Assembly (NCBI GenBank): GCA_933228895.1
Contig: OW121847.1
Location: 81,447,656-81,511,655, forward strand
Length of the DNA stretch: 64,000 nucleotides
Direction of reading: 5' to 3'
Origin: Platycnemis pennipes
Taxonomy: Eukaryota > Arthropoda > Insecta > Odonata > Platycnemididae
The position numbers and the translations under genes are program-made. The notes below the pieces were generated by a model. The model had not been told where the DNA came from. It did no database searches and saw nothing but the letters and a program-made list of their open reading frames with translations. Below are positions 27,801 through 42,800 of this stretch, in pieces; position 1 is the stretch's first letter, and every line of letters begins with the position of its first letter.

Positions 27801-30800
27801 TTGATGGGGATGGTAAAGGGTCATTGAAGCGCTATGATGAAGCAGCTGTTCGTAAGGCATATTATCGTCTTGCTGCAAAGTATCACCCAGACAAGAATCC
27901 CGATGGTAGGGTGAGTAGCCTTCAGACTTAATTCTTCTTAGCAGGAATCACCAGTGGTTTCTTTAGTATATGCCATATGAAATAGTAGCTATTACATTCA
28001 CATGATATTTTTCTTTGATTTTATAAGGATGAGTTTGTGGTGTAATATGACATAATAATAGCTCTATGTATGATATTTAATTTATCATTGATCATTGTTA
28101 GTATTGATCTTCAGAGTTTAAAAGATATGGTGCATGAAGAGAAAAATGAATATCTTAAGTTTGTGAATTTATATAATAGAAATACATCATTAATTGGATA
28201 AATAATGATGAAAGTGATGTTGTTTTTTTCCATATCTATTGAATACTTTATGTAATTAATGCCCTGTTGCTTTTGCAATACTAAATTTTGTATTTTTTAA
28301 ATTTGTCTTTCATGGCATTGCTATTGCCTCTACAATTTTTTATGGTAACTGTAATTGCATGATTAACTTATGCCATTATTACTTTCCAGGATCAATTTGA
28401 GGCTGTGAACAAAGCATATGAGTTTCTTTGCAGTCGTTCTGCTTGGTCAGCAGCTGATGGACCAGACCCTAACAATATAGTGTTAATACTGAAAGCTCAA
28501 AGCATCCTCTTTGAACGTTACACTGAAGGTAAGCATTAGCTGATTATTCATTCGAAGGTGTTATACTAATCTAGGCATTTTTTATAATGTGGAATGATAG
28601 CTTTTGAGGTATTAACTGGTAAATGATGCATTTATATCCTGTGATCATTTCTATGTCACCCTCCTACACAACCTCCTAGCCTAAATTATGACCTTAGTCA
28701 TTTGATCTCATGCCACATTAACATCTATTTAACAATACATAATGTCATGTTGATATTTTGCTCAGTGAATTCAATGTCTTTAGTATACATTTTTAATTAT
28801 TGTTTAGCTGAAAATTTTAATGTGTTTCATGAATTATGCAAAATTTAACAAAAAGTTGTTTCAGTAGACTCTCATTATTACCAAAAATTTTATTACAAAA
28901 TTTCATTGTCACAAAGCAAAATCATTGGTCCTGTTCAAAGGGGTATCCAAATGTATGGTAAAAGAAACAATATTATGAAATTTTCGATATTACGAACCTT
29001 AGTCCCAGTCCCATCAGAAACAAAAAACTATGTTATGAATTTTGATGCATAAGCATCATCATCCTTTCAGGCATCCCCAACATTGCATTATAAACCATGA
29101 CACTTTGCCATATGTGCTGTGCCTATTAACTTGAGAACTACCATGTTGGATACTTCACATAAGCCATTTAATTGGGTTGAGGGTGCAGGAATCCCATAGT
29201 GCTAGTGATCTTCGGAGGAACACTAAATAGAAATATGAGAAGTCGAGGAGGGGTTAAGTGAAGAAACAAGAAATAAGGACTCATCTTTTTCACTTAAACC
29301 CCTCCCCAACATCTCATCCTTCTATTGTCCCTCTCAAGGTTACTAACCCAAAGAGGTCCTGCCCCCTCTACCCACCTAATCCTCCCTCCACCTCCAACTT
29401 CCCGGCCTGGCTTTGGCTCCGCCCCCCAGCCACTTACTCCTTTTCCTATCCCCTGGCTATGTAGTACCATTGTTGATGCTTTGACACAGTTCGTCGGCGA
29501 CTGATTGTTTTCTGACAGCAGCCACAAATACACTCGTTAGATATTTCCCATCCAGGCAAACCAATAACGTATAAGGGTAACGTGACATATATCCAAACGT
29601 ATAAGAGCATTCTAAGATAACATCTGGGGGCTGCTCTGACAGAAGTCAAGCTGGGACACCATCCACATGTTTGTCTTTGTGCACAAGGAGACTATTCACA
29701 TGCTTCATTTCTAAATTTAAAAGGTCTTTACCAGCTGGATTTCTTTATCCTTGGGTGTTACCGTATTTACGCGTGTAAGCCGCGCACCTTTTTTCTCGAA
29801 ACGCTGGAGAAAAAATGGGGGTGCGCGGCTTATACGAATCCTCCAGATTTCGTGTTAGCCGCGAACCATTTTTCCTCAGATTCCTGTTGTTTTCTCTCCT
29901 AAGTTTCGCATTCTGTATAGTAGTAGTGGTATACTAGTCTTCGCAGCATGGTTTAGTAGTAAATCGTACTGTGACGGATCCACCCCCCTAACCCGCGTTT
30001 CACAAAGGGGACGGCCGCACACATAGGGATCCGCGTTTGAGCCCACGAGGGACGTACTCCGCGAAGTCCAAATTAGAATTAAGGATCCCCCCGAGTCGTT
30101 CAATGTTCTGACGCATATGAAGGGAATGATGGGGGGCTGACCTTCCCATTAACTGGGACGGAACATACACCAGTTCTTTGCACAAGTTTATTGAGGCCCT
30201 TGGCCAAAAGTGAACATCAGACACAACGTTTTTGAAATAACACTAGAACAGAATATAAATGAAAGCACTGATGGACATGATACGAAAGTGATGGTGATTA
30301 ATACAAATGACATGGATGAACATGAAACGCTATGAAGACACAATAAAAAAAAATCAATGGAATCAATATTACAACTGATAATTCGCATTCTGAAGGAACC
30401 GCGCGAGTTGAGAATCCCATTGGCGTGAAATGAACGCCTTGACAAATGCATTTTACAAAGAGTTACTTTATGACGATAGGTTCAAGGGTTGCTCCCAAAA
30501 GTCCAACCACTCCTGAATTTGGGGCGACGAGGTTCTCTCACGGTGACAAAAGGGGGGGGAAGGGGGTATAATGGCTCGTGCCAGCTTACGTGGCGGTCCG
30601 GAAACGAGACGACGACGGGAACAATGGCCGACCATCGGCGCACCGATTTCTCCGGGAATGACGGGTGCTCGTGGCTCCTCTGCGTCCTGATCCCGGTTGT
30701 AAAATGCTGTGGCCGTGTGTCGCCTGGAAGGGCCAGCTGCTCGCGATCTTATCCCCACGCATTGGGGCTATCTGCCCGTGGGTGGAAGCGCCGCGGCTTC

Positions 30801-33800
30801 AGCTAGATCTCCCTCTCCAGCCCCGCGTCGCTTCTTTGGGACCCGCGCACCAGCAGCCTCTCTACGATATCCACCGGTACTCTCTCCCGGGTGGCATAGC
30901 CTCCTGCCTCCAATTGCCAAATCCGTTCTCCCTGTCGTGGCGCGCTCACCGACCTTAAATACCCCACAAATGTGGGAGGGGTCGTTCGGGGGCACACCAC
31001 ATGGGTAAATGGGGGGTGGGGTGACTAGGGAAATCCCCACTCGTCGAAATGAAGCACCGTTTGATTTGGCCGTAGGTTCACTTGACGTCGTCGACGAATG
31101 GAGAGGGAGGGGGGGCAGGCCCCCCCGTGGCCGGCGACGTCACTCACCTTGACCACGAACACGTTTTTAGGGGAGCTCACATCACCAGGGACAAAAGGGG
31201 ATGGGGGGGTAAACAAAGGAACACAGAAAAAAAAACAGACGAACGATAAGCGCCAAGCGCATAAGGACGCGAGGGGATCCAAAATCGTAATGCGACGGTA
31301 CAACCGTTACCGTCACAGTACATTGTAAAGTATTCTGAAATTTTGAAGTATGTAATTAAAAAAAAAAATCAGCGTTTAACAAAGTCTGAGCGTACAACGG
31401 TACTGGAAGAAACGCTAGATCAGAAACACCACTTGTCAAAGCAATAGATTCATCGTGTATAGATTGTAGGTAGGACAACACATTGTAGCACTGATATGTA
31501 TTTAAATATACTGTATACTGTAAGCTGCCGCAAGGAGTTTTATGTTTTTTCAAAATCGTAAGTGGAGTTTGTTTCGGTATCACGTATCTGTAGCAACATT
31601 TTTACGTACTAATAGATAGTTCCTTTTGCGTACACATTAAAGCTACATAGCAAAGACACAACAAAAAATTTGTTACGTGGTGGCAATAGTCGTATGCTCA
31701 GAGAATATACCTTCTTACTATCCGTGCTATCCGCTCCAATCCCGAGAGTAGTAAACGCGTTCGAATCGATCATTTAGCATTTTAAAATAATTTGCTATTA
31801 TCACCCTAAAATGAATTCTGATGTGAAATTTTGATAGTTTCCTGTGAGTATAAAGCTACATATTATAAATGATGCCGAAAAAATAGGAAATCGAGCTCCA
31901 TGAAGGAAATATGGTGCATCTGAATCTAGCAGTGACGAAAACTAAGAATGAGAACTGTTATGATATGAATATTCATTAGTGATTTATGATTATATTTCCG
32001 GGAATGTGTTTTTCTTTAGTTTTATAAGAATTATAATTGTTATTACATTGAGCTTAGTTTTTTCCGTATGTTCCCAAGACTTTTCGGTGTTGTTAAATCG
32101 TCCCAGTCCACAGCTACTACGCAGAGAGCAGACGAGATCACCGCTATCCGGTACGGATGGCATTTGGCTTTTTTTTTTGTTGATATGCCAACGATTTCCG
32201 TAATAATAGAGTAATCACGGGTTGAAATTGTATATATTTTTGCAATTAATTCAGTTGGATGTTCTTTTGAACAAATGCCGTTTTTATAGCTGGATGATGT
32301 GATCGTATGAAACTGTGATTACTGTGAGAATCTACGAGAAACAGATGCACAGTAAAAGAGGCCGTGCATTGATGACGATCGTGACGATAATAACACGTAA
32401 TTCAATCAATTAATGAGAAAGACGTACACGTAATTTAGGCACAGCATTTCTATTAAAGAACGTGCATTCATGTTATGGCAAAATGATGCAGACTCAAGGG
32501 AAAAAAATTCTTTCCTCACGAACCTGCCTGAAAAAACGGGTGCGCAGGATACACGAGGGCGCGGCTTACACGAGTAAATACGGTAATTATCCCTTTTATA
32601 ATTTCTGATAATCCAAGCCTGTCTATGAGTTTTCATGCTGGGGTTCTACTTGCAGTACAGTGAACCTCAATCTATTCTTCCTGCGAGGATTGTTTTCCTG
32701 CATGTTCCATTTACTTGTTTTTGTCCTGAATGAAGTCTTTACTGATAATGTTTTTATTCCTACTTCCGTCATTCCCCGAAGTATTGTTTTACCACATACT
32801 GATGGTTTGCAAATCACAGTCCTGATGTGGCATTTCCTGTGTGCTTCGTTCGAAAAAAGTGAAATGAAGTACATATTTATATTGTATATATCATCTTGCC
32901 TTCTCTTTCAGACAAAAATTTGGTTATAGTCATAAAGTCACGCTTCACACAAGGCCATCAGCTTTATGTCCGCAAACATTCCCGAACTTCACTTTGTTGC
33001 AAGGGCAATGATAACGACGAAGAATGGCATAGTACGTGATTTCCAAATAAATTAAATATGTTGGATTTCATGTCTTTGTGCACAATTCAGTCGTTAATAA
33101 TACCTGCACCTCTGCAATCATTCCATAGCATGGAGGTAACAGCAGAATATTTTTTGTAATGTTCCAAAAACAAAACTTTGATATGAAGTTCAATATTATG
33201 AACTGCCAATTTTTTGGTCCCATGAACTTCGTAATAATGAGATTCTACTGTAGCACTATCTTGTCATTTATCATATGTATTTAAATAATTATATGGTTCT
33301 GAGGACAAATTGATCCTTTATTTCCCAATGTTTGGAGTCATTCCTCTCTTTTAATTTCCATTTTTTTAGATTTTTGTGACTGTTTAAATATAGCACCATT
33401 GCAAAGAATATTAAATTGGTAATTTCAAAGTTCCTTGATAAAAATATCCTTAAAGGTGTGTGTGTGTGATTTTTTATGTCACCTTATAAAAATATTTGAT
33501 ATTGTTTGACTGTAAATTGTATTCAGAATTGAATAACTTTCCTGATTATGGATTAGGACTTTTGCTTCTTCAGAGTTCCTGTTCCTACTGCAGCTAGTTT
33601 ACTTAGTCAGGTATCATTTGTAAATGTGTTAAATCTTGTATTTCAAGGGAAACTGATTGCACAGATTATGCTTATTACTTGCTCTGGAATTTACTTGGTT
33701 TAAAATTTGGGATTAATTTTAATGTAAACCTTTATTGCACCTCAAATTTAAGTTACTAGGGATTCACCTACAAAAATGTCTCCACCAAGTTTTATTATCT

Positions 33801-36800
33801 CTTTAATGATATTGAAACAATTTATTTCACCAAGAAAGTATACTTTACCTCCGGAATATAGAGGGACCACTACTTGGTTGCACAAGACCATGACGACCAT
33901 CGATTAACAATGACTCAGTGTGCCACCAACCCATTCCATTTATATCCTCTCCGTATTGTTCTTCATTTGTTTAACCTCACTTTATATGAGAAGCATTACA
34001 AACTCATTAAATGATCATGTATCCCATGAGTGGCATGTATTTTTTGAATTTTCTGCTAACATTTTCATATAGTCTTGAATTAATAGCACCCTTCTGAATA
34101 ATTTCTTAACCATTAATATTATTATTGTTCTCTGTAATTATATATTCTCCCAAAAACTATACAAGGATCCCTCACTAAACGTGAATTCACTGAGTGCAAT
34201 ATTTGCTCTAGCTTTCTTAAATCCTCAAAGGTTGCTTTAATGTTACATGATGAAATTTACCACTTTAACAGAACTGCATATGTACTTAATACTCTTGAAC
34301 CACCTGCTTGAGTTATTACGTAGGAAAATAGCAGGAAGAAAGTTTTGACTTCATCTACGGTTAACATATTGATGAATTCATTGAACCTTAAAAATCAAAA
34401 CAACCTTTGTGTTGATCACTGAGTGAGTGAGAGTGACTCCTAAATCTGTATTGTGTATTGCACAGTTGTAGTGGTGAAAAAATCAAAACCACCCTTACTC
34501 TGTGAAATGAATCCATTATGATATAAATACCAACTTGCACTGTTTCATTCATTTTTGTTGAGGCATGAGCAAGTCACTGACCTCTAAACATTGTGAAGCA
34601 TAAAGTTTTGACCCCTGCTGTATTGGGATAATAAGATTGTGAGGTATATTACTAAGTATTTTGTTTTATTACGCTATGGTGAAAGGCATTGGCAATATCC
34701 AGTTAAAATGCAGCTGTTTCGAAATAAATGTGAGCATTTTGATGCCTCTAAAAACTTATGCAGTAACTACAACATAAATTCACAGCATGCCATTTGGAAT
34801 CCATTGATGATATCCAACCTGAACTGTCTTCAGGTTTATCTCTCCCCTCTTGTTATCCCACCTTGTGCTGTGCTAGGGATTCAATGAATACATTTCTTCA
34901 CTTCTATGAGTAGCAAGGATTATTGCAGTTTTGTTCATATTATGAACATCAGGCACTCAAGAATTTCCAAAAATTAAAGTAATATTAGCATTGTTGCCAT
35001 AAAAACATGTCTTACGTAAAGTCACTTATAAAAATAGATTAAACTTGTCAGCTATGCTTTACTAGGCCTATATTAATTATTCATAAATATTTACTATGAA
35101 ATACATGGTTCCTTTAGGCTTTTCAATATTTTCTTAACGTGAATTAGTTTAACATTTTAGGAACGCCCATCTCATGTTAAGCTGGGGTTAACTGTGCATT
35201 TTTTGACTGTGTTTTATGATGAATCCTATACCTTGTAATTAGTCACTGAGCAAGTAAACACATTTTTATTATTATAGCTCAACTGGTTAAGATAGGTTTA
35301 AATTCACATACATCTCTTGCCACAACTCCTATGTTCCATGAAATGATTTATTTGCAGTCTTAAAATAATTGTTGGTGGAGCAACTACTATCCGCACATAA
35401 CATGTGTAAATCTTAACTAGGTACATGAAATATTTAATAGGAGAAATGGTATTATTTTATTCACTCAAGCTATGTGACTAGAAAACTAATGTCACATCAT
35501 ATGCATTTGTCATTGATTTGTACAGTGGAGCAGAAGTATTTGAAATCTTTGGAAGACTGATAAATGAAGATAATTGTGATTTTCAATGAAAAAAACTGAA
35601 TATTGGCCTCAAGTAAAATATGAAAAGACAATTAGCCTCCATTTTTTAGTGCTTAGCGCAAAGATTGCATGAAACCAGCTTCCTTTCTTTTACATCGAAT
35701 GAAAACATTGCATTTCTTGGTGAATGTTTGGATATTTCAGCTTCTTAAAAATTGTTAAGGTGATTTTATTCATTGGATAAGATCTTATGCCATTGATGAT
35801 ATGTAGTAAATTTGAAGTATCTAATGCGATTCAGTATTTGAGGTATCTATTGAGTTTTGGTGGTATATCTTGTGTAAATTGAGTGTTGTATGTATTCACT
35901 TCTTTATTCTCAGAACTGCATCCATACAAATATGCTGGCTATCCACAACTGATAAAAACTATTAGGATAGAGACATCAGATGAGAGACTTTTTTGCAAGG
36001 AAGCTCCTTTATTGGCAGCAGCCACTGAACTTGCCTACCACACTCTACAGTGTTCAGCAATTAATGCTGAAGAACTAAGGCGTGAGCGGGGATTAGATGT
36101 AAGGAAATCGTTTATTTTTTTATCTTCCATAGCATTCTTGGAGGAGTTTAGCCCACACTGAAGGAGTTGCATTTTATTAGTTTTGTTTAATCTGTTTGCT
36201 GCCAATATTGTGATTAGTTGATAGCAATTTAAATGCCATTGTCAGTTGGATAAATTAATATTTGCATCATTAAATTTGTAGAAATCTGTTGAAAATATCT
36301 TTAATATTAGTGACAATGCATTATTTTGAAGTCAGCAAACCTTTACTCATACATCATATCAAAAAATAATTGTGTCCTTTGATATATGAGGATCCAGGGG
36401 CATAGTTAATTTTCATAGAAATCATGATCCAATGAACTCACATTTATCCTCATGCTTATGACAAGGAGAGGATGCATGAGCTGTTAGCTGTCATGAAGCA
36501 ATATCCCTAATTTCTGTTACTATTTCCTTCTTATAGTGTTACAAAGGGTTTATTACTTTTGGTGCCCAGTGGTCTTATATTTTTTCATTTAATCATTTAT
36601 ATTTTTCTCCACCTGATTTAGTCTCCATAGCAGCATGTACTTGTTGTTCCATTCTGTCATAAAATTAGTAGTTGATGAACTAACTTTGCTGAGCATTCTC
36701 ATGACAAATGAACTTGAAAACGTTATTTATTACACCTGAGATTATATAAATGCATAAAATGTGTCTGTTGTTTCATGAATGTAATGCAGTCATTTAGGGT

Positions 36801-39800
36801 GAAATAAAAGTGTAGTTTTGTCTAAGATAATCATTAAAATCCTTCTAGTAAGGGAAGAATCAATACCTGCATTTTTGTGCATCAAACTATCTGCAGTGAC
36901 AGCCATTTTTGTTTGTTATGTTAAACTATGGTCAAGTGTTCATGCTTGCTCTAGCTGGCTTAGTAAATCAATATGGAGATTTTTAAATTAAATTTTTTAC
37001 TGTTGCAATAATGTGTGGCAGTGATTATTAATATTTTGTAATAATTGTTATGCATCCTCAAATATGTGCTGACTGTGTTCCAATTTTATCTTAATCAGTC
37101 AAAGTTATGTAAATGTAGTAAAGAATTACTCAGGCGATCATGGTATTGGTGGAGAAGTGCAGGAAATTGTTAGCTAACAAATTTCATTGAGTTCACTTTA
37201 AAATATTTCCTCAATCATTGGCATAAATCAATCTTAGATTCAGCTTAAAATTGCACCACATTAATTCCTTAAAATTTTATGATTTCATCTCAGTGAATAG
37301 TATGCAGTTAAAATTGCTAGGGAAGGGAAGAAGAGGAAGACTAAGGCCCGTATTCGTAGTCGTTTTCGCAGGGGAGACATGGGTCTCCCCTGGCTGGAGG
37401 ACACCTGGGTGTCACCTTCACTACGCGATTCATAAACCACACCTAGGTAAGATCTGACCAGGGGAAGTGATTCAAGGAAAAGATCGGGTCAACCCGGTCG
37501 TGAACGGTTCCGCACGTTTTTCGATGCTCTATTGTCATGATAAATTGCAACAGGTAACCGCGGTGAACTATGTAAATAAACATGGCAGCCTCCAACGGCA
37601 GAAATGTTGCATTTACAATCACCGAAAAAAATATACTGTGTGATTTGGTCTTGCATTATAAAGACAAAACTGAAAATAAGCGAACCGATGTGACCTCCAA
37701 TTCGGAGAAGAAGAAGGCATGAGAAGATATTAGTCAGGCGTATAATGCGAACAGAGATGAAGCAAATAGGACTGGATCGCTTGTGTTCCTTGCATTACTT
37801 AATTGAGTCACACATTAAGTAATAAAATATTTAGTAGAAAATTAAAGAACCGATGATACATACAACCGCGACAGATATGGCATAGTTGGGCATACGTGAG
37901 GCATTACTTGAATATATAAATTGCGGTGGACCGGAGTACCGCCATGACTGATGTATTAACGATAGCTTGTTATTGCAAGAATTCTATCCGAAACTACAAT
38001 TTAGGGGAATGATATCATCAAAATAGAATTTCACTCGGGAATGCTACGTTTTAAAGGCCTCCACAGCAGTCATATTCAAAAAATCAGCTGTTATTACAAC
38101 CTTCTTGACGTTATTTCACACACTTGTTTTTATAAGAACTGTTTTTTTTATGCCTCATAACAATCCCAAATCCTTTGAATGGAAAAAACAGTTTACCGAA
38201 TAATATTTTAATTTACAGTACACCACAACAGAAATGTAAACATCGGGTAGCAATTCTCTCACTCTCACAAATGCAACTTAGAATGTGATAATCTACTGGC
38301 AACAGTTTATGCTTTCATAACAAGAGATGATACAATTTTCTTTCACAGTCAATTTTGAATTTCACATAGAAACCCATCCATCATCTCTATGAAGAGAGGA
38401 TGTGGAGCATTTGCAATTGTAATCCAGATTTGGTTCACTAACATCAACTCGGAAAGTACTGAGCTAAATTAGTGGCGGGAATTCAATATCACTTATGTAT
38501 GGCTATATACACAGTAATGCAGGATAGTCGCTTATACTTTGAAGAACACTCTCCGCTTCCCAGATGACGTTCGTTTCTTGAAACTCATGGTTAGTTAGAA
38601 CGATTTCTCCCTTTTGCCGAACTTCATGACGATAAGGGACACTGTTTACTATCACATATGAACTTGATACGTGTTATCGTTGCACTTGTCGTATATCGTT
38701 GCAAAGATCGCGTTCACTCATATTGATATCAGCTACGTGTCATGCACAGTACGAGGAACATTGAAATTCCACATTATAATACCCACACGTAAACGTCCAC
38801 TCGGGGATAGCGTCATATTAACTGCCGTATTGTCGTGCACACCGTAATCGTCCATATTCTTGAAAGCCTCGCAGTATTTACGCAACACATTTTAGTTAAT
38901 TTGTTGCTTCTCCTCGTGCCGCTCCGCCTTGTTTGTTGACAGCAACGAGTGTTGTACTTTTCCGATCGAAATTCTTTACAAATTAGTGATTGTTTGATTT
39001 AAATCATGACGTGGGAGAATTATTACGACCATTCTGCTTTTTATAACATTCTTCATACATTGAACGCCTCAACATTCTGAATCAGAGAGTTAAAAGAGGA
39101 AAATTTATTGTAATTAAGCCAATATAATGCATTAATCCGTATTTTATTCTTATAATAGAGAACTAAGGGCATTTTATTCCGTAATCAACATTCATAACTC
39201 AACTTTTAATTCATTACTCACAATTATTTCTTGAAAATTGGTTGTGTTGCACAACGTAGTACGGGAGGTTTAGAGGATAATGTAATTTACATTTTAAAGA
39301 AAATTTACGTCACATTTTCAATCATTCCCGTCCGCTCATTAAAAACTAGCAGTACTAAAACTAAAATTCATGCGTGTAAGTCGTTTCATAAGAGATATTT
39401 CATTTATAATACCTAAGGTGATAGCGGCGGACATCTTGAAATTACGTTAGGGGAGCTCTGGGTGAGCCTGAAGCTGCACCCAAGAAATCGGTAGCCTAGG
39501 GGAGTGATGGGTGACATCCGTCCCCTTCATTGTGACTATGAATACACTTTCTGAGCTAAGGGGTCATCCAGCGAACGGAGGACACCCAGGTAACGACTAT
39601 GAATACGGGCCTAAGTGTAGACTTCTAGAGGGTTGATTGAATGTTGGACATACAATGAACTTAAGAGGAAAAGAAGTGCTCACAAAGTGATGCATAAATG
39701 AGGGTTAGAAGTGGTTGATCAAAGCTGACCCTAACCAGCATAATACCTCTAATCTAATGCAACTTCCTATGACACATTTTTTATTTACTTACGGGTAGTA

Positions 39801-42800
39801 TCCTACCACCTTGATAACCTAGTATACTTGTGTATAGGTCAACCTTAAAAGTCAAAATTTCCGTTATAAAAATCTGGGTCAATCTAACTACAAGAGAGGT
39901 GCAGTAGAACCTTGTATTTGCATTATCGGAATTTGCATTTTCTTGCAATTCATCATGTGCCATCAAATTTTCTCTTTGTCCAATGTATGTGTCTTATTTT
40001 CTCTTTGTCCAATGTATGTAGAACCACATATTTATGCCATGCCATTTTCCAGTTTCCCGTTATCTGTGTCACAATGCAAATGATATATAAAAAAATTCAC
40101 TTTGACATTTAGCCATGCGTACCAATCTGTATAAAACACTCCCACTTCATTTTGTGCATACACGCTTCAAAAAGACAAGAGAGAACTGTAATGTGCTCCA
40201 ATTTGTGGAAGAATTTGAATGTGCCAGGGCAGTATGCAGCACTGCTAGTGACAGAAAGATGAAATACTTACACTCTTTGCCCGGGAAAGATTTTGCTCTG
40301 AAATGAATTTTATTAGGACACCTTTTATACAATTTAGGAACTCATTCAGGAGTAATTTTAAATCACACCGAAAATGATATTATGAAGAATAAAATTTACT
40401 TTTTACCCAGATATAATGAAATGTTAAAAATAAAAGGACTGAACTGGTGGTCAATAAATGGGATTATTTGCACTACTTCAATTCATTAGTTTTACTATTA
40501 TGGGTACTATAAAAAAATATTATTGAAACTTCTTTTATCACATCAAAAACATACTGAATCGAAAAAATTATTTTCTTTAGAAATTTTTAAGTTTGATTAC
40601 TGCTTACCCAAGCTCAGATTTTCATGTTGTTATCCTCAATCACTGCAGAACATGTATTTTATCCTACTAGGCCATTGAAAGTCTAAGCGAATCAAAGGTG
40701 ACAAACAGAATATTTCATATTAAGCTTAAATTTTTTTTAAAATGCAAAGTAGGACTTGCACATAATTTTCTCAGGTTAACAACTTGAGCACCTTGAGTAA
40801 TAAAAATTTCCATTGTTTCAGATATCAATATGGAGTATCAAGTTAATATATTTACCAAAATACTCAATATTATTTCACCTATTAAAGTTGACTAACTATT
40901 GTATTAGGGAAACTATATTTCCATAATTAGGTGGAATGAAGAATTGAGATATGTAAATGAGGAATCACGATTTTGAAGTGTTACCACTGCCATATGTGCA
41001 TTGGGAATCATGGTGACTAAATGTTATTTCATTTAAAATGCCGCCCTCTGAAGTTATCAGTGGCATTGGTTGCAAGAAATCAAGGTTATCCAGATTTCAG
41101 TGAAGGATTATTTTAAAAAGAAATGACGATATAATTAAAGGACACAAATCCCTAAATCTCTATCTTCTTTATTGAGTTTTGCTTTACGTTGTGGGTAGTT
41201 TTTTTCTTCGAATAAAAGCTTCATTCGATCCACTTTTGTTCGTAATCACTTTATAGCCATTGTCCAAAAGTACATATTAGTATTACATTAAATCTTAACA
41301 GCTGTTCATGGGTCCATTTACCAAGTATTTCATACTTTTACTATACCTTCTCCTCTCGGGATAGTCTTTGTTTAATTCTGATTATTTTACGATATTTGTA
41401 TCTTCTATTATTTTTATTGTGGGCTGATTAATATTTCAAGATGCATTTCATCGAGAAAAATGGAATCGATATTTCAGTTAAAACATATACTTTTCTTCCT
41501 CTTCGTATTAGTGACCATATCTTCAAAACTGATGGATTTCTGCCTAAACATGATAGAACTTAGAATCGTAAAAAGACCTGGGTCAATAACACCCGTTTGC
41601 ACGATGCATGAACACCCTGAATCGGCATGGATTATTTCCATAATCCATTAATGCAAGTTAATAATGTTTGAACAATGAATTTTCATTCATGGATGAATGC
41701 GCACAGGTGTATGAATTTTGTATAGAGTTATATGGATTAAAGTTTTCGATTTATAAGGAAAAATATTTGATCAAAAATTTATCATAGATAAGCTGTGACT
41801 AGGAACTTGGCAATTAATGATGTAATTAATAATCCTAAATTGGAAATAAAATAATGGAATAGTAAAACTTATTCGGAGGAATACGGTAATGTCACAGTTT
41901 TAACTTTTCTTACTGCCTATTTATTGCTTCTTACTCTCATAAGATATGTAAAAAAAAAGAACTTGTAAGTAAAAATTGGGGGGTCAACCTTTGCACAAGG
42001 ATGGACAGTAGATTCACAGGGGCATTTTTACATTACTTTAGTTGATACATTAATTACAATTCAGAGCTGCAAAGCTCGTATTCTGCATAGCTTCTCAAGC
42101 CAGTACTATTTATGTTAAAAGATGATGTTTTTTTCTTTGTACTATGTTAATAATTATTAAACTTTTAGTTAATAATTACACTTTCAAGAATCCTTAGACA
42201 AATTAGTTTCATGACTCTATGGAGGCATTTCACATCTAAGTTTTGTAGATCGTTGATATTAATCTTCATTATAGCTTTTTAATTTACTATAATTAAAAAA
42301 AATACAGTCTTATGTTCTAACATTTTGAATTACTCATGTATATTTCTTATTGCAGTGGCATTTTGATGGTTATTTGAAACTTGAGTCCTATTATGAAAGT
42401 GGTTGTTATGTATACATTTTTTTTGTAGGCCCTGCTAGATGCATTTTCTAGATGTGTCGCGGTGGTAGGTGATTCCACCTCTCCTACTGAGACAGCTGTT
42501 CTTGTTTGTCATAATGCAATAAGATGCTTCACCGTTGCGGCAAGATTCCAAGCCTGCAGGGATAAGATGGTGGAGATGACTGGATTAGTACCTGAGATTT
42601 GTAGAGTTCTTCGTTTCAAGGTTAGGACAATATTCTTGTTCATTTAAAAAGTTTTTCTGGATCAATTCCATTATTTTCAGGTGATTTTATATTTTCAGGT
42701 GATTCTGTGTATTTCTAAGCTCTGAAAAGTATAATTCATTCTAGCTAATTTAGATTGTAGTAAGTAACTTTTAGTTTCTGGCACATTTACTTTCTTGGCA

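Larger units (their letters stand above)
28862..33250. mobile_element. pogo-like element, 4.4 kb including nested insertions
   Basis: Left end CAGTAGACTCTCATTATTAC and the inverse of the right end (GTAATAATGAGATTCTACTG) form terminal repeats; TA follows the right end, while the left flank is TT. The subterminal block around AAGCAAAATCATTGGTCC and AAAGGGGTATCCAAATGTAT matches the sequence after 61736, so the two are one family. The interior is interrupted by the element at 29761-32583. No transposase was recognised. Confidence 0.65.

Noticed and set aside
30468..31328. Overlapping ORFs on both strands of the GC-rich block
   Set aside because: ORFs open in nearly all frames reflect composition; no domain or motif recognised.
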